From the NCBI RefSeq assembly GCF_041821045.1, contig NZ_JBGUAW010000007.1, positions 186,001-250,000 on the forward strand: a DNA stretch of 64,000 nt. The letters run 5' to 3'. Below are positions 27,801-37,166 of the stretch, piece by piece. The translations under genes and the position numbers were made by a program. Every line of letters starts with the position of its first letter. Within the stretch, counting starts at the first letter, position 1. This DNA comes from Thiohalorhabdus sp. Cl-TMA. Lineage in GTDB: Bacteria > Pseudomonadota > Gammaproteobacteria > Thiohalorhabdales > Thiohalorhabdaceae. The notes beneath the pieces are model-generated. The model was not told the origin of the DNA, made no database searches, and saw nothing but the letters and a program-made list of their open reading frames with translations.

Positions 27801-28592
27801 TCAGCGCTTCAGATTGTTGGCCATCTGCAGCATCTGGTCGGAGGTCTTGATGGCCTTGGAGTTGACTTCGTATGCCCGCTGTCCGGAGATCATGTTGACC
27901 ATTTCCCGGACCACGCTGACGTTGGACTTCTCCAGGAAGCCCTGCTGGAGGGTTCCGGCCCCGTTGGCTCCGGGCAGTCCCTGCTGGGGTGCGCCCGAGG
28001 CGCCGGTTTCCAGGAAGATGTTGCCGCCTTCCGCCTTCAGGCCCGCCGGGTTGACGAAGGTGGCGAGCTGGATCTGCCCCACCGTGGTGGGCTGGGCATT
28101 CCCGGGCTGGCGGACGTCCACGGTCCCGTCCTTGGAGATGTTCACGCCGGTGGCGTTCGGCGGGATGGTAATCCCGGAGAGCAGGGGGTTGCCGTCCGGT
28201 GTGACGATCCGGCCCTGGTTGTCGATGCTGAAGTTCCCCGCCCGGGTGTACCCGGTATCGCCATTCGGCAGCTGCACCTGGAAAAAGCCCCGTCCCTCGA
28301 TGGCCAGGTCCAGGTTGTTCCCGGTGTTCTCCAGATTGCCCTGCTCGAAGGTGGGGCTGACGGCGCCCGTGCGCACACCGAGGCCCACCTGGATACCCGT
28401 GGGCACCTGGGTGCCGGCCGCCGAGCTGGAGGCCCCGGGCATCCGCTGCACCTGGTACATCTGGTCCTGGAAGTCCGCCCGGCTCTGCTTGAAGCCGGTG
28501 GTGTTCACGTTCGAAAGGTTGTTGGAGATGGTGTCGATCCGGGTCTGCTGGGCGTGCATCCCGGAAGCCGCCGTCCACATTGCTCGATCCAT
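27801..28592 (-). CDS. flgG: Distal rod protein FlgG
   Basis: 263 residues, the family length. The N-terminal rod motif ([20 protein letters not shown]), the middle [20 protein letters not shown] and the C-terminal [19 protein letters not shown] are characteristic of FlgG. GAGGGAG precedes the ATG. It forms the distal rod after export through the flagellar secretion system. Confidence 0.96.
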   Translation of the reverse strand: MDRAMWTAASGMHAQQTRIDTISNNLSNVNTTGFKQSRADFQDQMYQVQRMPGASSSAAGTQVPTGIQVGLGVRTGAVSPTFEQGNLENTGNNLDLAIEGRGFFQVQLPNGDTGYTRAGNFSIDNQGRIVTPDGNPLLSGITIPPNATGVNISKDGTVDVRQPGNAQPTTVGQIQLATFVNPAGLKAEGGNIFLETGASGAPQQGLPGANGAGTLQQGFLEKSNVSVVREMVNMISGQRAYEVNSKAIKTSDQMLQMANNLKR

Positions 28593-28639
28593 GCTTACTC
28601 CCTCGTCCTGTCTGGTTGGCGCAAGCGGTCCGGGCCCGG

Positions 28640-29386
28640 CTATCTGCCGGGGCTGGCCAGGTCCGCGGCGTTGCGGCTATAGGCCTCGTCGATGGACTTC
28701 ATGGCCTTGGTGATCGATTGGAAGGACCGCTGCAGATCGAGCATGTGCACCATCTCCTCCATGGTGTTCACATTGGATCCTTCCAGGTGCTCGTTGGTTA
28801 CCCGGGCGTTCTCGGCCGGCTGCATATTGCCCGCGCGGCTGGTATAGAGGTTGTCGCCGCGATGCTCGAGCTGTTGCGGATCGGCGGCCCGGACGACGCC
28901 CAGCCGGTCCACCGGCGCCTGGCTGCCGGGGACGAACAGCTCGCCGGCCTCGTTGACCTCCACATCCCGGGCGGAGAGCTCGATGGGGGCGCCGTTGTCG
29001 TTGAGCACGGGGCGGCCGTCCACGTCCACCAGCGTCCCGTCGGGATTCAGGTGGAAGCGGCCGTCCCGGGTATAGGCCTCCCCGTCCTCGGTCTGCACCC
29101 GGAAGAAGCCCGCCCCCTGGAGTGCGAAGTCCAGCTTACGGTCGGTCTTTTTCAGGGCTCCCTGCGAATGGTCGGTGAACCCTTCCTTGATGACCGGGAA
29201 TAGGATCTGGTCGTTGGGCCCGCTCTGCCGGGACTTTCCAGCCTCCGACAGGACCCCGTCGAAGTTGAGGCGGTTGGCCTTGAACCCGGTGGTGCTAACG
29301 TTGGAGAGGTTGTTGGCCACCGTGTCCAGACGGCGCCGCAGGGACAGGGCCCCCGAAAGTGCGGTGAAGATGCTGCCTTCCAGCAT
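28640..29386 (-). CDS. flgF: Proximal rod protein FlgF
   Basis: A 248-residue FlgF/FlgG-type rod protein starting [20 protein letters not shown], with [20 protein letters not shown] and a C-terminal [18 protein letters not shown]. The start at 29386 has AAGGAG seven bases upstream; the frame extends 26 codons further but begins with unrelated sequence. It is the first gene of the flgFGAHIJ unit, just downstream of a sigma-54-like promoter. Confidence 0.94.
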   Translation of the reverse strand: MLEGSIFTALSGALSLRRRLDTVANNLSNVSTTGFKANRLNFDGVLSEAGKSRQSGPNDQILFPVIKEGFTDHSQGALKKTDRKLDFALQGAGFFRVQTEDGEAYTRDGRFHLNPDGTLVDVDGRPVLNDNGAPIELSARDVEVNEAGELFVPGSQAPVDRLGVVRAADPQQLEHRGDNLYTSRAGNMQPAENARVTNEHLEGSNVNTMEEMVHMLDLQRSFQSITKAMKSIDEAYSRNAADLASPGR

Positions 29387-29420
29387 GGAGACGGCTCCTT
29401 CTTGGTTCCGCCTCCTACTA

Positions 29421-29436
29421 TTCAAGGAGCGTGCCA
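29421..29436 (-). promoter_or_regulatory. Sigma-54-type promoter upstream of flgF
   Basis: The minus strand reads TGGCACGCTCCTTGAA, matching the RpoN consensus TGGCACG-N4-TTGCA except for the last two positions. It lies 35 bases before the flgF start. A perfect 12-base palindrome ACAAATATTTGT (29463-29474) lies upstream, where an activator could bind. Confidence 0.65.
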
Positions 29437-29531
29437 AGTCGTAATATGCTTCGTGACTCCGCACAAATATTTGTTTTTATGGTGATTCCGGCCCTGGGAG
29501 TCGGAATCCGGGGCGGGAAGAATTTGCCGCG

Positions 29532-29855
29532 TTACCCTGCCGGACCGCCGTCACCGGCATCCCGGTCCAGGCGGTAGATCTCCGCCAGGATGATGGCCAT
29601 GGCCTCGTAGGTTTCGGGAGGGATGTTGGTGCCCACTTCCAGGCGGGACAGGACCTCAACCAAGAAACGGTCCTCCCGGACCGGAACCCCCGCCTCCGCC
29701 GCCCGATGCAGGAGACGCTCCGCCAGGGTGCCGTAGCCCTTGGCGGTGACCACGGGAGCATGATCCTCCTGCTCCTGATAGCGCACCGCCACCACGCGGC
29801 GGGAGGCCTCCCCTGAGGGAGCCGAGCGATCGCCACCGTCCTCGCCCGTGCTCAT
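29532..29855 (-). CDS. Orphan FlhB C-terminal-domain protein (FhlX/FlhX-like)
   Basis: A 107-residue soluble protein aligning with the cytoplasmic C-terminal domain of FlhB (RVVAVRYQEQEDHAPVVTAK, GVPVREDRFLVEVLSRLEVG, IPPETYEAMAIILAEIYRLD). The self-cleavage NPTH motif and the membrane domain are absent. Such stand-alone copies are known to substitute for part of FlhB in substrate-specificity switching in some species. Its start overlaps the stop of the FliK-like gene by four bases, and the pairing of a FliK-like protein with an FlhB-tail protein is suggestive. Full FlhB is at 37167-38279. Confidence 0.85.
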   Translation of the reverse strand: MSTGEDGGDRSAPSGEASRRVVAVRYQEQEDHAPVVTAKGYGTLAERLLHRAAEAGVPVREDRFLVEVLSRLEVGTNIPPETYEAMAIILAEIYRLDRDAGDGGPAG

Positions 29856-31192
29856 GCGCGGCTGCTCACGGCCTGCTGAATGGTGGCGGCCTCCCGCAGG
29901 GAGTCGGGAGGCTCGCTCAGGTCGGGCTCGGGCCCCTCCACCCGGAGGGTGACGGCATGGCCGGCCTTCCGGCAGAGACGCTCCAGGCGCGGCCGCTCCG
30001 CCTCCAGCCGCTCCCGCGCCTCGGGCCGCTCGCACCGGATCCGCCAGGTACGGCGTCCCTGCAGGGGCATCAGGACCTCCATGGCTCCAAGATGGTCCGC
30101 GTTCAGCCAGATACGCAGCGCGGTGGCCTCGGGCTCCGCGCCCTCCTCCTCGGCGGCGCGCTCCTGGATCTGCACCCAGGCACCCGAGGTCTCCTCCCGG
30201 AAGGGCAGGGGCACGAAGGCCCACCGATCCAGAAGCAGGCGCCCTTTTTCCGTGAGCAGCCGTTCCCAGAGCGACTGGCGCTGGTCGGCGCGGTCGGGCT
30301 CGTCGCTAACCGGCTCCAGCAAGCGCTCCAGCCAGCCGCGCACCTCCCCGGCGCTGGCCCCGATCTGCGGAGGAGGACCGGAGGAGGCCGACCCCAACAG
30401 GGCACCGGTCAGGGTCGGGGCGCGCGCTGCGGCAGAAGTTGCCGGGGCAGGCGCCGCGGCGGGCGCGCCGCCTGCCGCGGGGGTGGACGGCGATGCGCCG
30501 GATGCCGGCTGAAGATGTCCGAGCAGGGGTGGACGGGGAAGATTGGCGGGGTCGGGGGTGCCCAGGAACCGGGCGGTGGCACCGGCCTGCCCGGGAAGCA
30601 GCCGGGGCAAGCGGCTTCCCGAGCTGTCGGGAGGCGGTCCCGCCGGATCGGCTCCGGGCCGGGCACCCGTGCCGCCGGCCGACCCGAGGAACAGCGCGGA
30701 GGTGGGAAGCCGGGTCAGTCCCGAAAGGCCTCGACCAAGGCCCGGCCCCACGGGCGCGGAGCCCGGGGGATGGAGGCTTCCCGGCCCGCCCGTCGCGGGC
30801 GTGCCGCCCCCCTGCGGCGCGGCCGCCCCGGAGGCGGGCGCGCCGCCCGGCGGAAGGGGCCAGGGGAAACGGTTCAGCATGCTGCCGAAGCGGTTGGCCA
30901 CCTGGCCCTGGATGTCCCCGTGGCCCATAACGTGAAGCACCACCCGGCCGGCCTGAATCTGCGGCCGCACCAGCAGGCGCGCGCCCTGTTCCAGGGTCGG
31001 GTGGCGCGGCTCGGCGGCAACGTTCTGTCCCGCCAGACGCAGCACGGGGCTCTGGCCGCCGCGGACCACCGTGGCGGGATACAGCCGCCCCTCTTGAAGC
31101 TGCGGAGCTCCGGGCTGGCTGCGCCCGATGCGGATCGGGGTGGTTTCAACCGGGCGGGAGCCCGGGATGGATCCGGACGGCGGCTGGGCCAT
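29852..31192 (-). CDS. FliK-like hook-length-control family protein (second copy)
   Basis: About 446 residues. The central part (about 85-250) is low-complexity, rich in Pro, Gly and Ala. The C-terminal 150 residues form a compact domain (LNADHLGAMEVLMPLQGRRTWRIRCERP, split here as residues 360-390) that resembles the FliK C-terminal domain in layout (an ordered core after a disordered linker). I chose ATG 31192, which has GGAGG about six bases upstream; a GTG at 31204 is possible. A clearer FliK is encoded at 60229-61689, so this is a divergent paralogue or a relative with another role in export switching. It is coupled to the FlhB-tail gene. Confidence 0.6.
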   Translation of the reverse strand: MAQPPSGSIPGSRPVETTPIRIGRSQPGAPQLQEGRLYPATVVRGGQSPVLRLAGQNVAAEPRHPTLEQGARLLVRPQIQAGRVVLHVMGHGDIQGQVANRFGSMLNRFPWPLPPGGAPASGAAAPQGGGTPATGGPGSLHPPGSAPVGPGLGRGLSGLTRLPTSALFLGSAGGTGARPGADPAGPPPDSSGSRLPRLLPGQAGATARFLGTPDPANLPRPPLLGHLQPASGASPSTPAAGGAPAAAPAPATSAAARAPTLTGALLGSASSGPPPQIGASAGEVRGWLERLLEPVSDEPDRADQRQSLWERLLTEKGRLLLDRWAFVPLPFREETSGAWVQIQERAAEEEGAEPEATALRIWLNADHLGAMEVLMPLQGRRTWRIRCERPEARERLEAERPRLERLCRKAGHAVTLRVEGPEPDLSEPPDSLREAATIQQAVSSRA

Positions 31193-31234
31193 GGCGGCCT
31201 CCACAGGACTGGGGGGGCTCGTCCCCCGTTCAGA

Positions 31235-31849
31235 TCAGGCGTTCCTGCGCAGCTTCTCGATGAGCTCGTGCTCCTCCTCCGGCACCGAGGACGGCCTGCG
31301 GGGAGCGGGCTCCTCCATGGCCCGCTGCAGGGCCTCGTACAGGGATTTCTCCCTGGAATCCCGGTCCGGGCCCGCGTCCATGTCGAGGATGTCCTGCAGC
31401 TCCCCGAGCAGCCGCCGCTCCCGGTGGCTGCGTCCGCTGGAGGAGCGCTCCAGACGCGCCGCCACCTCCTCCCGGAGGGAGCGGACCTCTTCGGATTCGT
31501 CTTCATCCGGCCGCTCCCCGGGGCCGGAGGTACCGCCCTCGGCTTCACGCCGATAGCGGGCAGCCGCGGAAGCCCTGCGCCGGGTGGCGGGGGCCGGGCG
31601 CTCACGCTCGGCGGTTTCGGGCTCTGAACCCTCCTGCCGCCCCTCGCGCTCCTGACGGCTCCGCTCCACGGCCAGCTCCTGCACTGCGCCCTCGAGGCGC
31701 CGCTGGGCGGAATCCAGGGCCGCAGTGGCCGCCTCCGTGCGCCGGTCCACCTCGTCGAGCAGACCGCGCACACGCCGGGGCCGCAGGATCTCGAAGACCA
31801 CCAGCACCGCCAGGAGCACCAGGATCAGGAAGTCCACGATACCGGACAT
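31235..31849 (-). CDS. Single-pass membrane protein with coiled coil
   Basis: 204 residues: one N-terminal transmembrane segment (about 4-23, SGIVDFLILVLLAVLVVFEI), then a coiled coil (about 25-70), a charged low-complexity linker and a C-terminal helical region (RSLREEVAARLE ... EEHELIEKLRRNA). It starts two bases after the fliA stop, so it is part of the same operon. Proteins of this shape (such as DUF2802 members) follow fliA or motility genes in several proteobacteria, but I cannot assign a function. Confidence 0.65.
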   Translation of the reverse strand: MSGIVDFLILVLLAVLVVFEILRPRRVRGLLDEVDRRTEAATAALDSAQRRLEGAVQELAVERSRQEREGRQEGSEPETAERERPAPATRRRASAAARYRREAEGGTSGPGERPDEDESEEVRSLREEVAARLERSSSGRSHRERRLLGELQDILDMDAGPDRDSREKSLYEALQRAMEEPAPRRPSSVPEEEHELIEKLRRNA

Positions 31850-31851
31850 GG

Positions 31852-32610
31852 TCAGGTGTCCTCTTCCCGGCCGTCCATGCCCAGGCGCCCCCGCAGGCGG
31901 AGAACGGCCTGGGTATGGAGCTGGGAGACCCGGGACTCCGTGATTTCCAGGACCTGGCCCACCTCCTTCATGGTGAGCTCCTCGTAGTAGTACAGGGTAA
32001 GCACCAAGCGCTCGCGGTTCGGAAGCTCTTCCAGCCCCGCGGCGAGGTTGTCCACGATCTCGTCCATCCGTAGGGCCTGGAACGCCTCGGATTCGTTCCC
32101 CCGATGAAGCCAATCGGCCAGGTCCCCCGCCGGCAGGTCCTCCTCGGGCAGCTCCAGATCCTCCATGGAGAGCAGCGACATGCCGCGCACCTCGCTGAGG
32201 AGGCGGAAATATTCCTCCTGACTGATGCCCAGATAGCCTGCCACCTCCTCGCTCTGCGCCGGACGGCCGTGCTTCTGCTCCAGGGCGTTGAAGGCGTCCT
32301 CGAGCATGTGGGCACGGCGGCGGGTCTCCGTCCCCATCCAGTCCGCGCGCCGCATCTCGTCGATCATGGCGCCGCGCACGCGGTAGTCGGCGAAGGTCCG
32401 GAACTGGACACCCCGGGCGGGATCGAAATTTCCCGCCGCCTGGATCAGCGCCACCATACCCGCGTTAAGGAGGTCGCCGCGCTCCAGGCCGTTCGGCAGC
32501 CTCGGCGCCAGCCGCTCCGCGTGGTAGTAGATCACCTCCCCGTAGCGCTCCAGAAGACTGTCCGGGTCATTGGCATTCACCGCCGTGTATCCACGGATCC
32601 CACCTATCAT
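31852..32610 (-). CDS. fliA: RNA polymerase sigma-28 factor FliA
   Basis: 252 residues with sigma-70 family regions: 2.x (GDLLNAGMVALIQAAGNFDP, RTFADYRVRGAMIDEMRRAD), 3 (RPAQSEEVAGYLGIS) and 4 (LPNRERLVLTLYYYEELTMK, ESRVSQLHTQAVLRLR). It directs late-gene transcription and is checked by FlgM. Matching promoters are seen upstream of fliC and flgN. It overlaps the preceding small membrane-protein gene by four bases. Confidence 0.96.
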   Translation of the reverse strand: MIGGIRGYTAVNANDPDSLLERYGEVIYYHAERLAPRLPNGLERGDLLNAGMVALIQAAGNFDPARGVQFRTFADYRVRGAMIDEMRRADWMGTETRRRAHMLEDAFNALEQKHGRPAQSEEVAGYLGISQEEYFRLLSEVRGMSLLSMEDLELPEEDLPAGDLADWLHRGNESEAFQALRMDEIVDNLAAGLEELPNRERLVLTLYYYEELTMKEVGQVLEITESRVSQLHTQAVLRLRGRLGMDGREEDT

Positions 32611-32903
32611 AGCGAGTTATTGCCCTGCCCGTATTCCGGAGAAGGATCCGCCCCCTGCTCCGGATCCTCCCCGGACTCCTCCTGGTCCTCCTCTTCCGTG
32701 GCCTCCGGGTCCTCCTCGGCGGGGACCTCCAGGGGATCCCCCAGCAGGAAGACGAGCAGGGCGCAGAAGGCGCCGAAGCCCACGGCTCCGACCCCGCTGC
32801 GCCACAGCAGTCCCCCCAGCGAAATGCCCTGCAGCAGGCCGGTGAAATACACGGCCAGCAGACCGAGGGCGAAACCGAATGCGAACGCGGTACGCGGCGG
32901 CAC
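32607..32903 (-). CDS. Small two-pass membrane protein with acidic tail
   Basis: 98 residues: two predicted transmembrane segments (about 5-27 and 36-55) and a C-terminal tail of about 40 residues that is strongly acidic. No family recognised. It lies between flhG and fliA; its stop overlaps the fliA start (ATGA), so it is translationally coupled to the sigma factor. Confidence 0.6.
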   Translation of the reverse strand: MPPRTAFAFGFALGLLAVYFTGLLQGISLGGLLWRSGVGAVGFGAFCALLVFLLGDPLEVPAEEDPEATEEEDQEESGEDPEQGADPSPEYGQGNNSL

Positions 32904-32961
32904 GGTGATTATTCCCCCCTGATTGCTCGGGACACTGGGATCCTCGGCGCCGGTGCGGAGC

Positions 32962-33882
32962 TCATGTGGGGCCGGACTCCATCAGATCCGAGGTCTCCTG
33001 GTCCACCAGATCGCTCCAGAAGCGGGCCAGCCCTTCCTCGCCTCCCGTCCCCGAGCGCAGGGAGAAGAGGCGGGTGGACATCTCGCGCAGCCGGCTGGCC
33101 AGCTTGGACTGCGGGTACATGCCGACGAAGGCGGTCTGCTGACGGACCGCGCTTTCCAGGCGCGGATCGCGGGGCAGCCAGCCCAGGTTGATCAGCTCGG
33201 CCCCGAGGAACCGCTCGGCGGCCAGGGAAAGCCGCTGGAACACGTGGACCGCCTCGAAGCCGTTGCGGGCCATGTTCACCAGGACGTACACGGGTCCCTT
33301 GCGGCCCCGCTGGTGAAGGACCTTGATCATGCCGTAGGCGTCGGCGATGGAGGTGGGCTCCGGCGTCACCACGGTCACCACCTCGGTGGCGGCCTGGTTG
33401 AAGTACAGGACGTTCGGCGAGATCCCGGCGCCGGTGTCCACCAGCAGGGTGTCGAACTCTACGGCAAGCTCGTTGATGGCGTCCACCAGGGCGAGCTTCT
33501 GGGCCGTCTCCAGGGCGGTAAGCTCGGCGATTCCCGAGCCCCCGGGCAGGAAGGTCACGCCGCCCGGCCCTTCCAGCAGCACATCGCGGATCTCCGCCTG
33601 GCCGTTCAGGACGTCCTGCAGGGTCCGCTTGGGGCGCAGACCGAGCAGGACATCGATGTTGCCCAGGCCCAGGTCGGCATCCATGACCAGCACCCGGTGA
33701 CGCTTCTGCACCGCCATCTGGGCGAAGGAGGTCACCAGGTTGGTCTTGCCCACGCCGCCCTTGCCGCTGGTGAAGGAGATGACCCGATGATGGCGGGGCT
33801 TGCCGGCCGGCTCCTTGGCTCCCTTCTGCTTCTCCCGCTGGCTCAGGAACAGATCCCGCAAGCCCTGGGCTTGATCCACCAT
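32962..33882 (-). CDS. flhG: Flagellar number regulator FlhG (FleN, MinD-like ATPase)
   Basis: A 306-residue MinD-type ATPase with deviant Walker A (FTSGKGGVGKTNLVTSFA), Walker A' (LVMDADLGLGNIDVLLG) and Walker B (TLLVDTGAG). The N-terminal DQAQGLRDLF matches the DQAxxLR motif that stimulates the FlhF GTPase. It limits flagellar number, usually to one at the pole. Its start overlaps the flhF stop by one base. Confidence 0.95.
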   Translation of the reverse strand: MVDQAQGLRDLFLSQREKQKGAKEPAGKPRHHRVISFTSGKGGVGKTNLVTSFAQMAVQKRHRVLVMDADLGLGNIDVLLGLRPKRTLQDVLNGQAEIRDVLLEGPGGVTFLPGGSGIAELTALETAQKLALVDAINELAVEFDTLLVDTGAGISPNVLYFNQAATEVVTVVTPEPTSIADAYGMIKVLHQRGRKGPVYVLVNMARNGFEAVHVFQRLSLAAERFLGAELINLGWLPRDPRLESAVRQQTAFVGMYPQSKLASRLREMSTRLFSLRSGTGGEEGLARFWSDLVDQETSDLMESGPT

Positions 33883-34910
33883 CAGCGCTCCCCTCCGTCC
33901 GGTTGGTCGAATCCGAGCAGCTTGGTGCGGATGAACTTGTAGGAATAGAAGCCGAAATCCTCGGGCACCTGCTGGCCGCAGCCGAAGGCGGCCAGGGGGA
34001 GGCCGCTGGCCACGGCGATCTCCAGCGCCCGGGCCGGCCGCCCGGTCTCGTCCATCTTGGTGGTCAGCAGACTGGAGGGCTTCAGGCAGCGGAAGGTCTG
34101 CCAGCCGATGCGGGCGTCCTCCAGGTCCACGTTACCGGGGAGGACCAGGTGGCGGCGCAGGTCGGGGAATCCCTTGAACATGGCGGCCAGCTCGTTCACC
34201 TCCCGGCGGGCGCGGGCACCCCGCCCGATGGTGTCCACCAGCACCACGTCGTAGCCCTCCGTCCGCTGCAGCACCTGCCGCAGCTCGTGGGCGTCCCGGG
34301 CAATGGACAGTGGCACCTCCATGATTCGGGCATATTGCTGGAGCTGGTCCATGGCGCCGATCCGGAAAGCGTCCGTTCCCACCAGGTAGACGCTCATGCC
34401 CTGCAGCAGGTACTTGGCGGCGAGCTTGGCGATGGTGGTGGTCTTGCCGCTCCCGGTGGGCCCCACCAGGGCCGCATGGATGGGCGCCTGCTCGGGCTTG
34501 AGGGCGTGGGAAAGCTTGATGGCACGCTCCGTGGGGCGGCCTTTCGCCTCCAGTCGCCACAGGGCGCGCGCCGCCCCCGGCGAAAGCCCGCGCTTGCGTA
34601 GGAGGGCCTCGCCCTCGGCCAGGGGCCCGGTCTCCATGGTGGCCACCAGGCGCCGCAGCTCCGCCACCTCGGAGCGGAGCTCGCGGAGGAAGACCTCCTC
34701 GCCATCGCTGAACTCCCCGGTGCTCTGCTCCGAGGACGGAAGGGCGCCGGAGCCGCTCACCGAGGCCCGGACCTGCCAGCCACCGTCGGGCAGGCGGCTG
34801 GTGTCCTGCATGCGGGCGGTGGGGCCCAGCTCCTCCTGGGCCCGGCGCATGGCTTCGCGCAGGGTCCGGCCCTCGTAGGTGCCTCCTTTCCGCTTGGTCT
34901 CGCCCGCCAC
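33882..34910 (-). CDS. flhF: Flagellar placement GTPase FlhF
   Basis: 342 residues. The SRP-type GTPase domain (about 140-342) shows G1 (VGPTGSGKTTTIAKLAA), G3-like LVDTIGRG and TKMDETGRPARAL; the N-terminal B domain is short. It recruits the first basal-body parts to the pole. It starts with GTG behind AAGGAGAGG. It lies between flhA (25-base gap) and flhG. Confidence 0.94.
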   Translation of the reverse strand: MAGETKRKGGTYEGRTLREAMRRAQEELGPTARMQDTSRLPDGGWQVRASVSGSGALPSSEQSTGEFSDGEEVFLRELRSEVAELRRLVATMETGPLAEGEALLRKRGLSPGAARALWRLEAKGRPTERAIKLSHALKPEQAPIHAALVGPTGSGKTTTIAKLAAKYLLQGMSVYLVGTDAFRIGAMDQLQQYARIMEVPLSIARDAHELRQVLQRTEGYDVVLVDTIGRGARARREVNELAAMFKGFPDLRRHLVLPGNVDLEDARIGWQTFRCLKPSSLLTTKMDETGRPARALEIAVASGLPLAAFGCGQQVPEDFGFYSYKFIRTKLLGFDQPDGGER

Positions 34911-34935
34911 GTTAGCGCCTCTCCTTCACTTTCCT

Positions 34936-37035
34936 TTAGTCATTCAGCCGCACCGCGGCCACGTTGCGGAGCTGCGCATCGCGTGTCAGCTCCAGGGTGG
35001 AAATCACCCGCAGGCCCTGAATGAAGGGGGTCAGAAGCTCCGCCAGGTGGGGCCGCAGGCCCGGAGTGGTCAGCAGGATGGGCTGATCCATCTCCGCCAT
35101 GGCCTCCTGGAAGGTCTGGTTGGTGGCCTGCAGCAGCGTCTGCGCCAGGCTCGGATCGATGTGCATGTCCTCGCCGTCGCGGTCCGGCAGATTCTGGGAC
35201 AGGCGGTCTTCCAGGCCCGGGTCCAAAGTGACCACGTTCAGCACGCCCTGGTCGTCGGAGAACTGCTGGGTGATCACCCGCGACAGCGCCCGCCGGACCA
35301 GCTCGTTGAGGCTCCGCAGGTCGCCGGTCATGCCGCCGTAGTCGCCGAGGGTCTCGAGGACGGTCAGCAGGTCCCGGATGGGCACGCCCTCCTGGAGCAG
35401 GCTCTGCAGAATCTTCTGCACCGCCCCCAGGCCCAGCTTGTCCGGTACCACCTCCTCGACTACCTTCGGGTATTCCTTGGCGAGGTTGTCGAGCAGGTGC
35501 TGCACCGCCTGCCGGGTCAGCAATTCGTGGCCGTGGTTGCGGACCACCTCCGTGAGGTGGGTCATCAGTGCCGACGGCGGATCCACCACCGTGTAGCCGT
35601 TCAGGGCGGCCTCGTCCCTACGCTCCGAGTCGATCCACAGGGCCGGCAGGCCAAAGGCCGGCTCCCGGGTCTCCTCGCCGGCCACGGGGATGCGCACCGA
35701 GCCGCTGTCCAGGGCCAGTAGCCGGTTGGGATCCACCTGGCCGGTGGCAACCAGGCCGTCCCGGATATAGACCCGGTAGTCGTTCATGTTCAGGGACAGG
35801 TTGTCCTTGATATGGATGGGCGGCACCACAAAGCCCATCTCGCGGGCGATCTGCCTGCGCATGCTGCGGATCCGGTCGAGCACATCCTGGCTCTGCAATA
35901 GATTCACCAGCCCGTAGCCCACTTCCAGACGCATGGCGTCCACGGTGAGCAGGTCGTCCACCTCCGCCTTCTCTTCCTCTTCCGTGGGCGCGGCCGCGGA
36001 TTCGCTCTCCACCGGGAGCTGGGCCTCCTCCGCCGCCGTGGGCTGCTGGGCGGCGCGATACAGGTAAAAGGCCAGTCCGCCGGTGGCCAGCCCGAGCACC
36101 GCGAAGGGCAGGAAGGGCATGCCGGGCATGAGGGCCAGGAATATTAGCACTCCCGAGGCCACGCCGATCACCCGCGGATTGGCGGTGAACTGCTCGAAGA
36201 TGTCCGCCGAAATGTGGGAATCGGTCTGGGTGCGGGTGACGAGTATGCCGGCACCCGTGGACAGGATCAGGGCCGGGATCTGCGAAACCAGGCCGTCCCC
36301 CACAGTAAGTACGGTGAACACCCGGGCGGCCTCCTCCAGGGGCATGCCATGCTGGAGGGTGCCGATGATCAGGCCGCCGATGACGTTGATCAAAGTGATG
36401 AGAATGCCGGCGATGGCATCACCGCGCACGAACTTGGAGGCGCCGTCCATGGAGCCGTAGAAGTCCGAGCTGTCCTCCAGTTCCTGGCGGCGGTCCCGGG
36501 CCTCCTGCTCGCTGATCAGGCCGGAGTTCAGGTCGGCGTCGATGCTCATCTGCTTACCGGGCATGGAGTCCAGGGCGAAGCGCGCGCTCACTTCCGCCAC
36601 CCGGGTCGCGCCCTTGGTGATCACCACGAAGTTCACGATCACCAGGATGGTGAAGATGATCAGGCCCACCGCGTAGTTGCCGCCCACCACGAACTGCCCG
36701 AAGGCGTTGATCACCGATCCGGCTGCATGCTCCCCCTCCTGGCCGTGCAGCAGGATGCGCCGGGTCGTGGCCACGTTCAGGGCGAGCCGAAACAGGGTGG
36801 TCACCAGCAGCACCGCCGGGAATACCGAGAAGTCCAGCGGCCGCCGCACATAGAGCACCACCATGAGGATCATGATCCCCAGGGTGATGTTGACGCTGAT
36901 CAGCAGGTCCAGCAGTACCGCCGGAATGGGGATCACCATCACCCCCAGGATACCCACCACCCCGGCGGCCAGGAGGATGTCCGTCTGGCGGGCCAGATGC
37001 TGAAGCCGGTCGGAGATTGCTGCCGCCTGAGCCAT
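34936..37035 (-). CDS. flhA: Flagellar export gate protein FlhA
   Basis: 699 residues, the family length. About eight transmembrane segments lie in the first 330 residues (VMVIPIPAVLLDLLISVNIT, the FHIPEP-related VYVRRPLDFSVFPAVLL region), followed by a large cytoplasmic domain that docks export substrates and chaperones. It forms the core of the type III export gate in the inner membrane. 131 bases separate it from flhB, with no clear promoter or gene in the gap. Confidence 0.97.
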   Translation of the reverse strand: MAQAAAISDRLQHLARQTDILLAAGVVGILGVMVIPIPAVLLDLLISVNITLGIMILMVVLYVRRPLDFSVFPAVLLVTTLFRLALNVATTRRILLHGQEGEHAAGSVINAFGQFVVGGNYAVGLIIFTILVIVNFVVITKGATRVAEVSARFALDSMPGKQMSIDADLNSGLISEQEARDRRQELEDSSDFYGSMDGASKFVRGDAIAGILITLINVIGGLIIGTLQHGMPLEEAARVFTVLTVGDGLVSQIPALILSTGAGILVTRTQTDSHISADIFEQFTANPRVIGVASGVLIFLALMPGMPFLPFAVLGLATGGLAFYLYRAAQQPTAAEEAQLPVESESAAAPTEEEEKAEVDDLLTVDAMRLEVGYGLVNLLQSQDVLDRIRSMRRQIAREMGFVVPPIHIKDNLSLNMNDYRVYIRDGLVATGQVDPNRLLALDSGSVRIPVAGEETREPAFGLPALWIDSERRDEAALNGYTVVDPPSALMTHLTEVVRNHGHELLTRQAVQHLLDNLAKEYPKVVEEVVPDKLGLGAVQKILQSLLQEGVPIRDLLTVLETLGDYGGMTGDLRSLNELVRRALSRVITQQFSDDQGVLNVVTLDPGLEDRLSQNLPDRDGEDMHIDPSLAQTLLQATNQTFQEAMAEMDQPILLTTPGLRPHLAELLTPFIQGLRVISTLELTRDAQLRNVAAVRLND

Positions 37036-37166
37036 TGTGCCCCACTGCTTGAAAGGCGCTGTGCGTCATCGATCCGGACCCGCCGCCCGGCGGGGAACCG
37101 GCCGTCCGGTTAGATTCTTGCCGCAACCGCGTCGCGGGACAAGGCCGCCGCCGTCGTGCGGTCCCG

